Below, in pieces: positions 31,831-40,130 of a stretch of DNA of 60,881 nucleotides; positions within the stretch are counted from its first letter, which is position 1, and every line of letters begins with the position of its first letter. The notes under the pieces were generated by a model. It was not told the DNA's origin. It saw nothing but the letters and a program-made list of their open reading frames with translations, and did no database searches. The position numbers and the translations under genes were made by a program. Source of the DNA: Pseudomonadota bacterium (GTDB lineage Bacteria > Pseudomonadota > Gammaproteobacteria > Steroidobacterales > Steroidobacteraceae); contig JAJYUA010000024.1 in NCBI GenBank assembly GCA_021792755.1, forward strand, positions 1 to 60,881, in the 5' to 3' direction.

Positions 31831-33327
31831 TCAGTGGCTGGGCGCGAACCAGGGCGCCCGCGCGGTCATGATGAGTTTGCCCGCCTCTTCCGGAGCCAGG
31901 TCCTCGATATCCGAAAGGTCATCCACCGACTGCTCGGCGAGATCTTCGCGCGTGCGCACCCCGTGCCGCGCCAGTGCCAGCGCCAGATCCGGGCTCATGC
32001 CCTCGAGCCGCAGCAGATCGTCGGCCGGCATGGCCTGATCGAGCGACTCCTCGCTGGCGATGGCCTGCGTGAGCAGCACGTCGCGCGCACGGTTGCGCAG
32101 CTCTTTGACGATCTCCTCGTCGAACTCCGCTATGGAGGCGAGCTCGGCCTGCGGCACGTAGGCGATTTCCTCGATGGTGGAGAACCCTTCCTGCGCCAGG
32201 ATGGTAGCGACGTCCTCATCGACATCGAGCTGCTTCATGAACAGCTGTACCAACGCCTTGGCCTCGGACTCGCTCTTGGCCTCGGCGTCCGACTCGGTCA
32301 TGACATTGAGTTCCCAGCCACTGAGCTGGCTCGCCAGACGGATGTTCTGTCCGCCGCGGCCGATCGCCTGGGAAAGCTTGTCCTCCGCAACCGCGATATC
32401 CATGCTGTGGGAGTCCTCGTCGACGACGATGGAAAGGACCTCGGCCGGCGACATGGAGTTGATAACGAACTGTGCGGGATTCTCGTCATAGGGAATGATG
32501 TCCACACGCTCACCGGCGATCTCGTTGGACACCGCCTGCACGCGCGAGCCGCGCATGCCGACGCACGCCCCCACCGGATCGATACGCGGGTCGGTGCTGC
32601 GCACGGCGATCTTGGCGCGCACGCCCGGATCGCGCGCCGCCCCGAGGATGTGGATCAGGCCCTGGCCGACCTCGGGCACCTCGAGCTTGAACAGCTCGAT
32701 GAGGAACTCCGGCGCAGTGCGCGTGAGAAACAGCTGCGGGCCGCGCAGCTCAGAGCGCACCTCGCGCAGGTAGGCCTTGATGCGGTCCTGGGCCTTGGCC
32801 TGCTCGCGCGGGATCATGTCGGTGCGCGGCACGAAACCCTCCACATTGGAGCCGAGGTCGATGTAGATACCGTTGCGATCGACACGCTTGACGACGCCGC
32901 TGACGAGCGTGCCGACGCGATCGCGGTAAGCGTCGACCACCTGCTGGCGCTCGGCCTCGCGCACTTTCTGCACGATGACCTGCTTGGCCTGCTGGGCTGC
33001 GATGCGCCCGAAGGAGACCGACTCCATCGGCTGCTCGACGAAGCCGCCGGCCTCGGCCTTCGCATCGAGGTCGCGCGCATCCTCCAGGCGCAGCTCCCGA
33101 TCGGGCGCCTGCAGCTCGTTGGAATCGTCCGCGAAGACTTTCCAGCGGCGAAACGTCTCGTAATCGCCGCTCTTGCGATCAATGGCCACGCGCACGTCCC
33201 ATTCCTCGCCGTGCTTGCGGCGTGTGGCCGAGGCGAGCGCGGCCTCGAGCGCCTCGAAAATCACTTCTTTGTCGACGCCCTTCTCGTTGGAGACGGCATC
33301 GACAACCATCAGGATTTCCTTGTTCAC
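31831..33327 (-). CDS. nusA: Transcription termination/antitermination protein NusA
   Basis: Modulates RNA polymerase pausing and termination. The 498-residue product begins with a GTG (33325-33327) at [18 protein letters not shown], preceded by AGAGGTG, the best start in reach. Domains: NusA N-terminus, S1 ([25 protein letters not shown]), two KH domains ([47 protein letters not shown]) and two C-terminal acidic repeats ([36 protein letters not shown]). Full gammaproteobacterial length. Confidence 0.96.
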   Translation of the reverse strand: MNKEILMVVDAVSNEKGVDKEVIFEALEAALASATRRKHGEEWDVRVAIDRKSGDYETFRRWKVFADDSNELQAPDRELRLEDARDLDAKAEAGGFVEQPMESVSFGRIAAQQAKQVIVQKVREAERQQVVDAYRDRVGTLVSGVVKRVDRNGIYIDLGSNVEGFVPRTDMIPREQAKAQDRIKAYLREVRSELRGPQLFLTRTAPEFLIELFKLEVPEVGQGLIHILGAARDPGVRAKIAVRSTDPRIDPVGACVGMRGSRVQAVSNEIAGERVDIIPYDENPAQFVINSMSPAEVLSIVVDEDSHSMDIAVAEDKLSQAIGRGGQNIRLASQLSGWELNVMTESDAEAKSESEAKALVQLFMKQLDVDEDVATILAQEGFSTIEEIAYVPQAELASIAEFDEEIVKELRNRARDVLLTQAIASEESLDQAMPADDLLRLEGMSPDLALALARHGVRTREDLAEQSVDDLSDIEDLAPEEAGKLIMTARAPWFAPSH

Positions 33328-33382
33328 TACTGTCACCTCTGCAACCGGCAGCCCGTGCGGGCCACTCGCCCGCCTCGTCAAC

Positions 33383-33835
33383 CTAACCTGCCAACCTGGC
33401 CTTGCCCACTTGCGCGAAATCCACTGCGACCCGCTCGCCGTCGACCTCGAGCACGAGCCCCGAGTCGCCCACCTCGAGCAGCGTTCCGGTGTAGCGGCGC
33501 CGTCCCGGGTGTGCGGCGTCGAGCTGCACGAATACCCTGCAGCCCACGAAGCGCTCGAAATGCGCCCTTGTGCGCAGCACCCGATCAAATCCCGGCGAAG
33601 ACACCTCGAGGGTGTAGGCCGTCGGCACGGGGTCCTCGACATCGAGCAGCGCCGATACCTCGCGGCTGACGCGCTCGCAGTCCTCGATACCCACCCCGCC
33701 CGGACGATCGATGTAAAGCCGCACCACGGCGCTGCTGCGGCCGGCGCCGTGCTCCAGGTCCACCAGCTCGTAGCCGAGCCGCCCGACCAGGGGCTCAATG
33801 AGGGCGATGAGCCGCTCTCGCAACGTCGCAGACAT
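33383..33835 (-). CDS. rimP: Ribosome maturation factor RimP
   Basis: Needed for assembly of the 30S subunit. The 150-residue product has RLIALIEPLVGRLGYELVDLEH, LYIDRPGGVGIEDCERVSREVSALLDVEDPVP and the signature YTLEVSSPGFDRVLRTRAHFERFVG. The ATG at 33835 matches the family start; the frame remains open upstream through the leader but without homology. First gene of the nusA operon, as in relatives. Confidence 0.95.
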   Translation of the reverse strand: MSATLRERLIALIEPLVGRLGYELVDLEHGAGRSSAVVRLYIDRPGGVGIEDCERVSREVSALLDVEDPVPTAYTLEVSSPGFDRVLRTRAHFERFVGCRVFVQLDAAHPGRRRYTGTLLEVGDSGLVLEVDGERVAVDFAQVGKARLAG

Positions 33836-34166
33836 CGATGCTCCCGCGCCCCAGGCCCCATAAAAAGAATGGGCCCCGCGGCCCACCCCACGCCCAAACG
33901 GCCTCGGCCCGTTTGGGCCAACCACAAAAACGCAAAAAGCCCCTCGGGGGGCTTTCTGGCTATCGTCCTGTTGAAACAGGCTTCGGGGCGCTTGCCCCGA
34001 GGGCGCAGCCACTCCGACCCCCGCGACCGAGGCGCCGCGAGAGAGCACATTGTACGCCGACATGAGCGGGTAAGTATAGGATTTTCTACCGCCGGCGGAT
34101 TTTAGGGATGCCCCGGGGGATTGCTGCGCCTGCGACGCCGCCCTGCCGGCCCGGTACCATAGGACC
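33836..34166 (-). promoter_or_regulatory. rimP-nusA-infB leader with premature terminator and stem-loops
   Basis: This 331-base gap holds no gene but much structure. Reading along the minus strand: a TACAAT box (about 34049-34054), a stem TCGGGGC-AAGC-GCCCCGA (about 33983-34000), a small stem CCTGT-TTCA-ACAGG (about 33968-33981), then a perfect eight-pair terminator AAAGCCCC/GGGGCTTT followed by TTTGCGTTTTT (33921-33955). After it come CCCAAACGG/CCGTTTGGG (33893-33917) and TGGGCC/GGCCCA (33870-33885), then rimP. An intrinsic terminator between promoter and gene suggests attenuation, or a separate small RNA of about 120 bases. The right end also holds the hslR promoter. Confidence 0.6.
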
Positions 34167-34583
34167 ATGAGTTCGTACGAGGCACCCGCGGAGAGCACCG
34201 GGGGCGGGGCAGCGCGAGTCGATCGCTGGCTCTTCGGGGTGCGCCTCTTCAAGTCTCGGTCCCTGGCCACCCAGGCGGTGAGCGGCGGCAAGGTCCACGT
34301 CAACGACCGGCGGGTCAAGCCAGCGCACACGCTGCGCCCGGGGAACCGGGTGAGCTTCGTGCGCGGAGCGATGCAGTTCGAGTGCGTAGTGGTGGAGATT
34401 GCGCCTCGGCGGGGATCTGCTGCCGATGCGCTGCGGTGTTACCAGGAGACCGACGCCAGCCAGGCGCGCCGGGCCGAGCTTGCCGGGCGCATGCGCCTGG
34501 CGGCCGCCCTCGCACCCCGGCCGCAGGAGCGCCCGGACAAGCATCAGCGGCGCGAGCTGCGCCGCCTGCGCGGTCGTAGTTGA
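34167..34583 (+). CDS. hslR: Hsp15-type S4 RNA-binding protein
   Basis: A 138-residue protein with one S4 domain: RVDRWLFGVRLFKSRSLATQAVSGGKVHVNDRRVKPAHTLRPGNRVSF, then a basic C-terminal helix (QERPDKHQRRELRRLRG). This is the layout of Hsp15, which binds free 50S subunits carrying nascent chains and recycles them. Divergent from the rimP operon. Confidence 0.9.
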   Translation: MSSYEAPAESTGGGAARVDRWLFGVRLFKSRSLATQAVSGGKVHVNDRRVKPAHTLRPGNRVSFVRGAMQFECVVVEIAPRRGSAADALRCYQETDASQARRAELAGRMRLAAALAPRPQERPDKHQRRELRRLRGRS

Positions 34584-34743
34584 TGCGGCCGCTGTCGCGG
34601 CAAGACAAGCCCCGAGGTACCGCGGCGGCCGATAATGTGGCCAATCGTCATGATCATGGGCCCGGCGGTGGGCTGACGGGCGCAGCATGCTCTTGATCGC
34701 ACTGCTGCGTGCCGTGAATCACCGCGGGCCCGAGGTTCACTGA

Positions 34744-36111
34744 ATGTCGCTTAGCGTGTTTGACATCTTCAAGATCGGCATCGGACCGTCGAGCTCGCAC
34801 ACCATGGGCCCGATGCGCGCCGCGCGCGAGTTCCTGCTGAGCCTCGAGCAGGAGGGTCTGCTGGCCGAGCTCGAGGCGCTCACGGTGCGCCTGTACGGCT
34901 CGCTCGCCCTGACCGGGCTGGGTCATGGCACCGATCGGGCGGTGCTGATGGGCCTCGCGGGAGCCGAGCCCGAGACGGTCGATCCGGACGGCATCGAGCC
35001 GGCCTTGCAGCGCATCCGCGCCAGCGGTCGCATCCGCCTGCTCGATCGGCACGAGATCGGGTTCGACGAGAAGAAAGATCTCTTGCTGCTGCGCACCGAA
35101 CGGCTGCCGCTGCACTCCAATGGCATGCGTTTCACGGCGAGCGGGGCCGGCGGCCGGCGCCTTCGCGAGGAAGATATCTACTCCGTCGGCGGCGGCTTCA
35201 TCGTGCGCGCCGGCGAAACGCAGGCGCAGGAGGCCACCCTGCGCGCGCCCGCGCCCTACCCCTTCAACAACGCCCGCGAGCTGCTCAGCCAGTGCCGCGA
35301 GAACGGCCTGGAGATTTTCGAGCTGATGCTGGCCAACGAGCGCGCCTGGGCCGGCGAGAACGAAGTGCGCGCGGGGGTGCTGCGCATCTGGCAGGTGATG
35401 CAGGCCTGTGTCGAGCGGGGCTTTCGCCAAAACGGCGTGCTGCCCGGTCCTCTGAAGGTGCGCCGCCGCGCCCCGAAACTGTATCGGCAGCTCACCGAGA
35501 GCGCAGCGGCTCGGCCGCTCGAGGCCATGGACTGGGTCGATGCGTTTGCGCTCGCGGTGAACGAGGAGAATGCCGCCGGCGGCCGCGTGGTCACGGCCCC
35601 GACCAACGGTGCGGCCGGCATCGTGCCGGCGGTGCTGCACTACTACCGGCGCTTTGAGCCCGGTGCGAGCGAAGACGGCGTGATCCGCTTCCTGCTCACG
35701 GCAGCGGCCATCGGCATGCTCTACAAGCAGAATGCCTCGATCTCGGGCGCCGAGATGGGCTGCCAGGGCGAGGTGGGCGTCGCCTGCTCGATGGCGGCGG
35801 CCGGCCTGGTGGCGGCGCTCCAGGGCAGCAACGAGCAGGCGGAAAACGCCGCCGAGATCGGCATGGAGCACAACCTGGGGCTCACCTGTGATCCGGTGGG
35901 CGGCCTGGTGCAGATCCCGTGCATCGAGCGCAACGCCATGGGCGCGATCAAGGCGATCAACGCCGCCCGCCTGGCGATGCGCGGCGACGGCACCCACAAG
36001 GTCTCGCTCGATCACGTCATCCTCACCATGCGCCAGACCGGCGAGGACATGTCGACGATCTACAAGGAGACCTCGCAGGGAGGGCTCGCGGTGAACGTGC
36101 CGGAGTGCTAG
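34744..36111 (+). CDS. sdaA: L-serine ammonia-lyase (serine dehydratase)
   Basis: Fe-S enzyme that deaminates L-serine to pyruvate. The 455-residue single chain has both domains: the beta domain ([22 protein letters not shown]) and the alpha domain with [65 protein letters not shown], whose cysteines hold the [4Fe-4S] cluster. It opposes the serA/serC pathway at the other end of the window. Its stop overlaps the converging GGDEF gene by four bases. Confidence 0.96.
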   Translation: MSLSVFDIFKIGIGPSSSHTMGPMRAAREFLLSLEQEGLLAELEALTVRLYGSLALTGLGHGTDRAVLMGLAGAEPETVDPDGIEPALQRIRASGRIRLLDRHEIGFDEKKDLLLLRTERLPLHSNGMRFTASGAGGRRLREEDIYSVGGGFIVRAGETQAQEATLRAPAPYPFNNARELLSQCRENGLEIFELMLANERAWAGENEVRAGVLRIWQVMQACVERGFRQNGVLPGPLKVRRRAPKLYRQLTESAAARPLEAMDWVDAFALAVNEENAAGGRVVTAPTNGAAGIVPAVLHYYRRFEPGASEDGVIRFLLTAAAIGMLYKQNASISGAEMGCQGEVGVACSMAAAGLVAALQGSNEQAENAAEIGMEHNLGLTCDPVGGLVQIPCIERNAMGAIKAINAARLAMRGDGTHKVSLDHVILTMRQTGEDMSTIYKETSQGGLAVNVPEC

Positions 36112-37139
36112 GAGGGAGCGCTGCCGGGGGCAAGCGCCACGCGATTGCGGCCGGCGGCTTTGGCACTGTAGAGGGCGACATCGGCGTTGTGGCGCAAGGA
36201 CTCCAGCGTATCGCTCGGCCGTCCCGCCGCCGCGCCGATCGACAAGGTCACCTCTCCGGCGAAGCGGGTGCCGTCGGCCCGCACGATCAAGGTACGCTGG
36301 GCGCTGGCGCGGATCTTCTCGGCCAGCGAGGCGGCCGCAGCGAGCGTCCGGCCGGGCATGAAGACCACGAACTCATCCCCGCCCACACGGGCGGCGACGT
36401 CCTCGGCCGAAAGCTGCTCGGATAAGATCTCCGCGATCTTCTTCAGCACCTTGTCGCCGATGACATGGCCATGGGTGTCGTTGACGCGCTTGAAGTTATC
36501 GACGTCCACGGCCAGGAAGGCGACTGCCGACAAATCGGCCGGATCCTCCCGCATCTCAACCGCGCGCCTGAAGCCGTACAGGTTGTTCAATCCCGTGAGC
36601 GGGTCGCGCAGCGGCTCGGTCTGCGCCCGCTCCAGGCGCTCCATCACCACGGCGACCTCCTCGCGCTGGCGGGCGAGCTGCTCGTGCAGGTTTTTCAACG
36701 TCGTCTGCACCTGCCACGCCCGCTCCAACACGCCGAAAATCACTCGGGGAGCCGCTTGCGCGCCGTCCGGGCCGCTGAGCTGCAGGTTGGCCTCTTCCAG
36801 GCAGAGGGTGAAGCGCTGTACCGTGGTTTGCGCCTGCAGCGTGTCCTGCTCGGACCTGCCGAGCAGCTCGCGCAGCTCGCTGCGCGCAAGCTCGAATGTC
36901 TCAACGTCGCGGGCTGCGATGTGCAGACCGTGCAGGCGGCAGATCTCGGCATCCGACAGCAGACCCCCGGAACAGAGCAGCTTCTCGAGCTCATGGGTGA
37001 GCGCCGGATTGAGCTCGGCGACGTGCTCGTACCAGACGGCGTAACTCAAGGGATGGTACCCGGCCCGGTGGGGAGACATGAGATGCAGAACTCGACGCAG
37101 GATGGCGGCGCTTTCTTCCCTCGATTGCTGGTAGCGCAT
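36108..37139 (-). CDS. Diguanylate cyclase (GGDEF domain)
   Basis: A 343-residue soluble protein likely to make cyclic di-GMP. The C-terminal GGDEF domain (about residues 175-335) has [44 protein letters not shown] and the active site [13 protein letters not shown] intact. The product-inhibition I-site (RxxD) is not present: the aligned residues are SAED. The N-terminal 170 residues are helical and lack a membrane segment; they include a predicted coiled coil ([26 protein letters not shown]) and match no sensor domain I recognise. Confidence 0.9.
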   Translation of the reverse strand: MRYQQSREESAAILRRVLHLMSPHRAGYHPLSYAVWYEHVAELNPALTHELEKLLCSGGLLSDAEICRLHGLHIAARDVETFELARSELRELLGRSEQDTLQAQTTVQRFTLCLEEANLQLSGPDGAQAAPRVIFGVLERAWQVQTTLKNLHEQLARQREEVAVVMERLERAQTEPLRDPLTGLNNLYGFRRAVEMREDPADLSAVAFLAVDVDNFKRVNDTHGHVIGDKVLKKIAEILSEQLSAEDVAARVGGDEFVVFMPGRTLAAAASLAEKIRASAQRTLIVRADGTRFAGEVTLSIGAAAGRPSDTLESLRHNADVALYSAKAAGRNRVALAPGSAPS

Positions 37140-37455
37140 GCGGTGGATGCTAGGCAGTCGTTTTACTTATTGCCGCAAATATAGCAGCTTCGGAGGGGGT
37201 GTTGAACCCCCCTCGATGAAGTTCGCACCACGATTGTCGAGCGCCACGGGCATTTCCCGTGGCGCTCGACGGCGCGGGTTGGCCCCGACAAAGGCGCAGC
37301 GGCGAGGCCTCGCCTTTCAGCGAGGCGCCGCTTCGCCCCGCCGGGCTGTCCGGGAAGGGAAGCGCCCCGGGTTGCGCGTCCCAGCGATGAAGGCGCGCCC
37401 AGCAGCGGCTGCGCGCTTCTCGGAGGGTGTGCGGCCGCAGCCGGACCGGACCGAT
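37140..37455. other. Hairpin-rich gap between csrA and the GGDEF gene
   Basis: No gene is supported in these 316 bases. It contains a perfect 15-pair stem with loop CATTT (37236-37250 with 37256-37270), a GAGGGGG/CCCCCTC stem (about 37193-37213), and the palindrome GGCGAGGCCTCGCC (about 37301-37316). None is followed by a U-tract on the csrA side. csrA in many gammaproteobacteria is followed by a tRNA-Ser; no intact tRNA could be folded here, although the minus strand has a T-arm-like GGGGGTTCAACACCCCC. Confidence 0.5.
37236..37270. repeat. Perfect 15-bp inverted repeat downstream of csrA
   Basis: GTCGAGCGCCACGGG and its exact reverse complement flank a five-base loop CATTT. It is 186 bases downstream of the csrA stop. 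It could end csrA transcription with Rho's help or act as a protein-binding palindrome; no U-tract follows on either strand. Confidence 0.7.
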
Positions 37456-37686
37456 TCAGTTCCCCGGCGGCGCGAAGCTCGGAACAGGCTTCGGCGGCTC
37501 CCCGTTCGCCGCCGCGGCTCGCTGCTCCCTCTTGATCCGCTCGTAGATCTCCTCGCGGTGCACCGCGATGTGTTTCGGCGCGTTGATGCCGATACGGACC
37601 TGATTGCCCTTGACGCCGAGCACCGTGATGGTCACTTCGTCCCCGATCATGACGGTCTCGCCGACTCGCCTTGTAAGTATGAGCAT
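37456..37686 (-). CDS. csrA: Carbon storage regulator CsrA
   Basis: Small dimeric RNA-binding regulator of translation. The 76-residue product starts [20 protein letters not shown] and contains [29 protein letters not shown], with the key RNA-contact residues (Leu4, Arg6, Arg44 equivalents) present. The C-terminus is a little longer than the E. coli protein (61 residues), with a proline-rich tail. The upstream in-frame extension is rejected because homology begins at 37686. It lies 76 bases downstream of fecR on the same strand. Confidence 0.97.
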   Translation of the reverse strand: MLILTRRVGETVMIGDEVTITVLGVKGNQVRIGINAPKHIAVHREEIYERIKREQRAAAANGEPPKPVPSFAPPGN

Positions 37687-37762
37687 CTGCTGTTCCTCTG
37701 TAAGTGTTGATTCCAAAGAGCGGTCCGATTCTCCCCGGCACCGGGCTCGATCTTCCCAAAGG

Positions 37763-38797
37763 TCAGGATCTGGACCCCCCGCTTCCCCGAAGCGATCGAT
37801 AACCCACAATGATCTCCCCGTCCCGATGCGTGACGGTAATGGGCTCGATTCGGGCGATACGCTCGAGCGTGGCGTCGACGTTGCGGACGCTGAACGCTCC
37901 TCCGATCCTCATCTGCGCGGCGCGTGGATCGGCGATGACGATGCGCTGGGAGGTGTAGCGGCTCAGATTGCCGATGAATCGCGCCAGTCTCTCTCCCCGG
38001 GTCTCGATCATGCCTTCGCGCCAGCCGATGACGCTCAGGGCGCGCACGCGGTGCACGTCGGCCACCAGACCCACCGGGGAGTACTCGATCTGCTCGTTGC
38101 TGGTCAGCCGGCGGCTCCAGGACGGCCGGGCGGCCGGCCCGCCGCCGAGACCCTCTACCGATACCTTGCCGCTCACCACGGTGACGACGACATCGCCGTC
38201 GGCCTTCTGGTATACGTCGAACCGCGTACCGAGCACCTGCACCTCGCTGTGAGCAAGCAGGATACGGAACGAGCGGCTCGGGTCGTGCACCACCTCGAAG
38301 AACACCTCCCCGCCGAGCAGCCGAACCCGCCGACTCTCGGGACTGCCTATCCATTCCAGCCGCGTACGCGTATTGAGGTAGGCGACGCTGCCGTCAGGCA
38401 GCACGACGCTGCGCACCTGCCCGACCCTGGTGCGATACATTCGATGCAGATAGCCCTGGTCTTTCAACCACAACCACCCGACTGTCAGGGCGGCGAGCAC
38501 GGCAACCGACGTCACCGCGGAGAGCCACAGAAGGCCCGCCCGCGGGCGCTCACGCGACGCCCTGCCGGCGATGCTTTCCAACACCTCTGCCTTCGCCGGA
38601 CCGGCCAGGTCGGCCGCGACATCGCATACGGCCCGCAGCTCGCGGAATTCCCGTGCATGCAGCGGCTCGGCGAGCCAAGCCGTCAGGGCACGCTGGCGCT
38701 CTGGGGCAAAGGGCTCGTCCATGGCACTCACCCACGCCGCCGCCTGCCGGCGTGCGCGGCGGCGGCGCCACTCGGAAAGGAATCCGCCGAAACTCAA
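37763..38797 (-). CDS. FecR-family anti-sigma factor/signal transducer
   Basis: Inner-membrane regulator that receives a signal from an STN-type TonB receptor and controls its sigma factor. The 344-residue protein has an N-terminal FecR-N/DUF4880-like domain ([27 protein letters not shown]), a transmembrane helix ([19 protein letters not shown]) and a periplasmic FecR domain ([58 protein letters not shown]), plus a C-terminal STN-like fold ([30 protein letters not shown]). It overlaps the sigma gene by four bases. Its likely partner is the receptor at 40131-43124. Confidence 0.92.
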   Translation of the reverse strand: MSFGGFLSEWRRRRARRQAAAWVSAMDEPFAPERQRALTAWLAEPLHAREFRELRAVCDVAADLAGPAKAEVLESIAGRASRERPRAGLLWLSAVTSVAVLAALTVGWLWLKDQGYLHRMYRTRVGQVRSVVLPDGSVAYLNTRTRLEWIGSPESRRVRLLGGEVFFEVVHDPSRSFRILLAHSEVQVLGTRFDVYQKADGDVVVTVVSGKVSVEGLGGGPAARPSWSRRLTSNEQIEYSPVGLVADVHRVRALSVIGWREGMIETRGERLARFIGNLSRYTSQRIVIADPRAAQMRIGGAFSVRNVDATLERIARIEPITVTHRDGEIIVGYRSLRGSGGSRS

Positions 38798-39363
38798 TCA
38801 ACCTCCGCCAAATCAATGCCCTGGGACGACAACTTCATGCGACACTGTTTCAGTGCCCGGGTCATGCGCTTATCGACCCGCTTTTCCGAGATACCCAGCC
38901 GCCCGGCGATCTCCTTGCGCGATTCGCCCTGCACATGCGCCATGACGAACACCTCACGCAGAGTCGGACGCAGCCCCTTGATGACCTGCACCAGGTGCTC
39001 TCTGATCTGATCGGCCAGCACTGTGCGCTCCGGGCCCAGGTGATGGTCGGGGACCTCCTCCAAGCCTGCGGGCCCGGCGAACAACCTGCTCTCCAGCCGC
39101 CGCCGCCTCAGACGCATCAGGGCGAAATTGGTCGCGATCTTGAAGAGCGCGGCTCGCGGGAACTGCAGCTGCTCCGGACGATAAATCCTTTGCAGCTTTT
39201 CATAGGCATCCTGAGCCACCTCACGGGCCAGATCTGCTCTGCCGAGCATCTGGGTGAGGTACGCGAGCAGCTGCGCCTCGTTGGTCCGGCACAGCCGCGC
39301 GAAAAACTCGTTGCCCCCCCCTGTTCCGGGGAAACGTTTCACTTCGCCCACTGTCTCGTCCAT
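38794..39363 (-). CDS. ECF sigma factor (FecI family)
   Basis: A 189-residue extracytoplasmic-function sigma factor. Region 2 is visible in EAQLLAYLTQMLGRADLAREVAQDAYEKL and LFKIATNFALMRLRRRR; region 4 in LRPTLREVFVMAHVQGESRKEIAGRLGISEKRVDKRMTRAL. The start is preceded by AAGGA. It pairs with the overlapping fecR gene and the nearby STN-domain receptor, the FecI-FecR-FecA type cell-surface signalling arrangement. It is divergent from the lasso precursor gene, which makes that promoter a candidate target. Confidence 0.92.
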   Translation of the reverse strand: MDETVGEVKRFPGTGGGNEFFARLCRTNEAQLLAYLTQMLGRADLAREVAQDAYEKLQRIYRPEQLQFPRAALFKIATNFALMRLRRRRLESRLFAGPAGLEEVPDHHLGPERTVLADQIREHLVQVIKGLRPTLREVFVMAHVQGESRKEIAGRLGISEKRVDKRMTRALKQCRMKLSSQGIDLAEVD

Positions 39364-39610
39364 TCCCTATTCCTTAACCTCCTTAGATGCCGCGGCGGCC
39401 CCCATCCCCCTCCCCGGAAAAAGATTTCGCGGGCTGAGCTCTCTGCACCGAGCATGAATTGAACATAATGTGAACAGAAGTGCTGCGCGCGTGCCCGAAG
39501 CGGTGCCCGAGCGTATGCTTACGGCGGTGAGCCTGCACGGGCGTGCATCGCGACCACTGTCCCGGTGCGGGTACCAGGTGTTGTGCGGTAACGGCAGCAG
39601 AGGCGGACCC
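39364..39610. promoter_or_regulatory. Divergent promoter region of the sigma factor and lasso precursor
   Basis: This 247-base gap separates the sigma gene from the precursor gene. Its left part contains the only AT-rich stretch (GAATTGAACATAATGTGAACAG, about 39459-39480), a likely promoter zone. The precursor ATG is preceded by AGAGG ten bases upstream. No exact ECF promoter motif can be assigned by eye. Confidence 0.4.
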
Positions 39611-39784
39611 ATGAATACTCCCACGAATGACGAGAGGCTGCAGACGATCGAGACGGATCAGGTTGAGCGGGCTGCTCTGGATGAGGGACCGGAAAGCCTG
39701 ACGGAGCTCGGCAAGGTCTCCGACACCCAGGGGGGCATCTTCGGCTATAAAGTCGATACCGGCTTTGGCTGGCAGTACTATTAA
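39611..39784 (+). CDS. Lasso peptide precursor (A protein)
   Basis: A 57-residue precursor. The leader (residues 1-40) is acidic and ends LTELGKVSDTQ, with threonine at position -2, the residue the lasso protease and cyclase require. The predicted 17-residue core (41-57) is GGIFGYKVDTGFGWQYY: glycine at position 1 and aspartate at position 9 (Asp49) would form the nine-membered macrolactam ring, leaving an eight-residue tail rich in aromatic plugs (Phe12, Trp14, Tyr16, Tyr17). Starting the core at Gly42 would put glutamine at -2, so it is less likely. Genes for the B and C enzymes lie downstream on the opposite strand. The start fits an AGAGG ribosome-binding site; a longer frame upstream has no precursor-like sequence. 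Confidence 0.88.
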   Translation: MNTPTNDERLQTIETDQVERAALDEGPESLTELGKVSDTQGGIFGYKVDTGFGWQYY

Positions 39785-39936
39785 GAAGCGCTGGATCGGG
39801 GCATCGTGCCCCGCCCAGCGCCGTTGAGCCCAAGAGCGTGGTTTTCGGCTCAACGTCCGCCACCTGCGGCGGCGGGGCACAGTCCCTGTGCCTGGGCAGC
39901 CGCTCGTGCCGTGTCATGACTCAGGGCGGACCGGCG
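39780..39936 (+). repeat. Hairpin-rich 157-bp direct repeat, copy 1
   Basis: This first copy begins inside the last codons of the lasso precursor. It differs from copy 2 at two positions. Hairpins visible: GCGCTGG...CCAGCGC enclosing GGGGCA-TCG-TGCCCC (about 39788-39822), GTTGAGCC/GGCTCAAC (about 39823-39854), CCGCC-ACCTGC-GGCGG and GGCACAG-TCC-CTGTGCC, plus a long-range GTCCGCC/GGCGGAC pairing. The first stem is perfect only in this copy. It could protect the precursor mRNA 3' end or stop transcription between converging genes. Confidence 0.9.
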
Positions 39937-39949
39937 TACAGGGGCAACC

Positions 39950-40106
39950 ATTAAGAAGCGCCGGATCGGGGCATCGTGCCCCGCCCAGCGCCGTTGAGCC
40001 CAAAAGCGTGGTTTTCGGCTCAACGTCCGCCACCTGCGGCGGCGGGGCACAGTCCCTGTGCCTGGGCAGCCGCTCGTGCCGTGTCATGACTCAGGGCGGA
40101 CCGGCG
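39950..40106 (+). repeat. Hairpin-rich 157-bp direct repeat, copy 2
   Basis: Second copy, 170 bases after the first, separated by a 13-base spacer. The two differences fall in stems: the outer stem of hairpin 1 has a mismatch here (GCGCCGG), while hairpin 2 is extended by AAAA/TTTT pairing that copy 1 lacks. The duplication therefore includes the TAA stop of the precursor but none of its core codons. It ends 25 bases before the stop of the converging receptor gene. Confidence 0.9.
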
Positions 40107-40130
40107 GTCGATGGGAAACGACTGATCGGC

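Noticed and set aside
37180..37290. tRNA or tmRNA 3' end on the minus strand beside csrA (GGGGGTTCAACACCCCC)
   Set aside because: No matching acceptor strand, anticodon arm or CCA end could be paired; only a T-arm-like stem exists.
39780..40106. The two direct repeats as a CRISPR array or insertion sequence
   Set aside because: Only two long units with a 13-base spacer, no transposase, no terminal inverted repeats and no target-site duplication.
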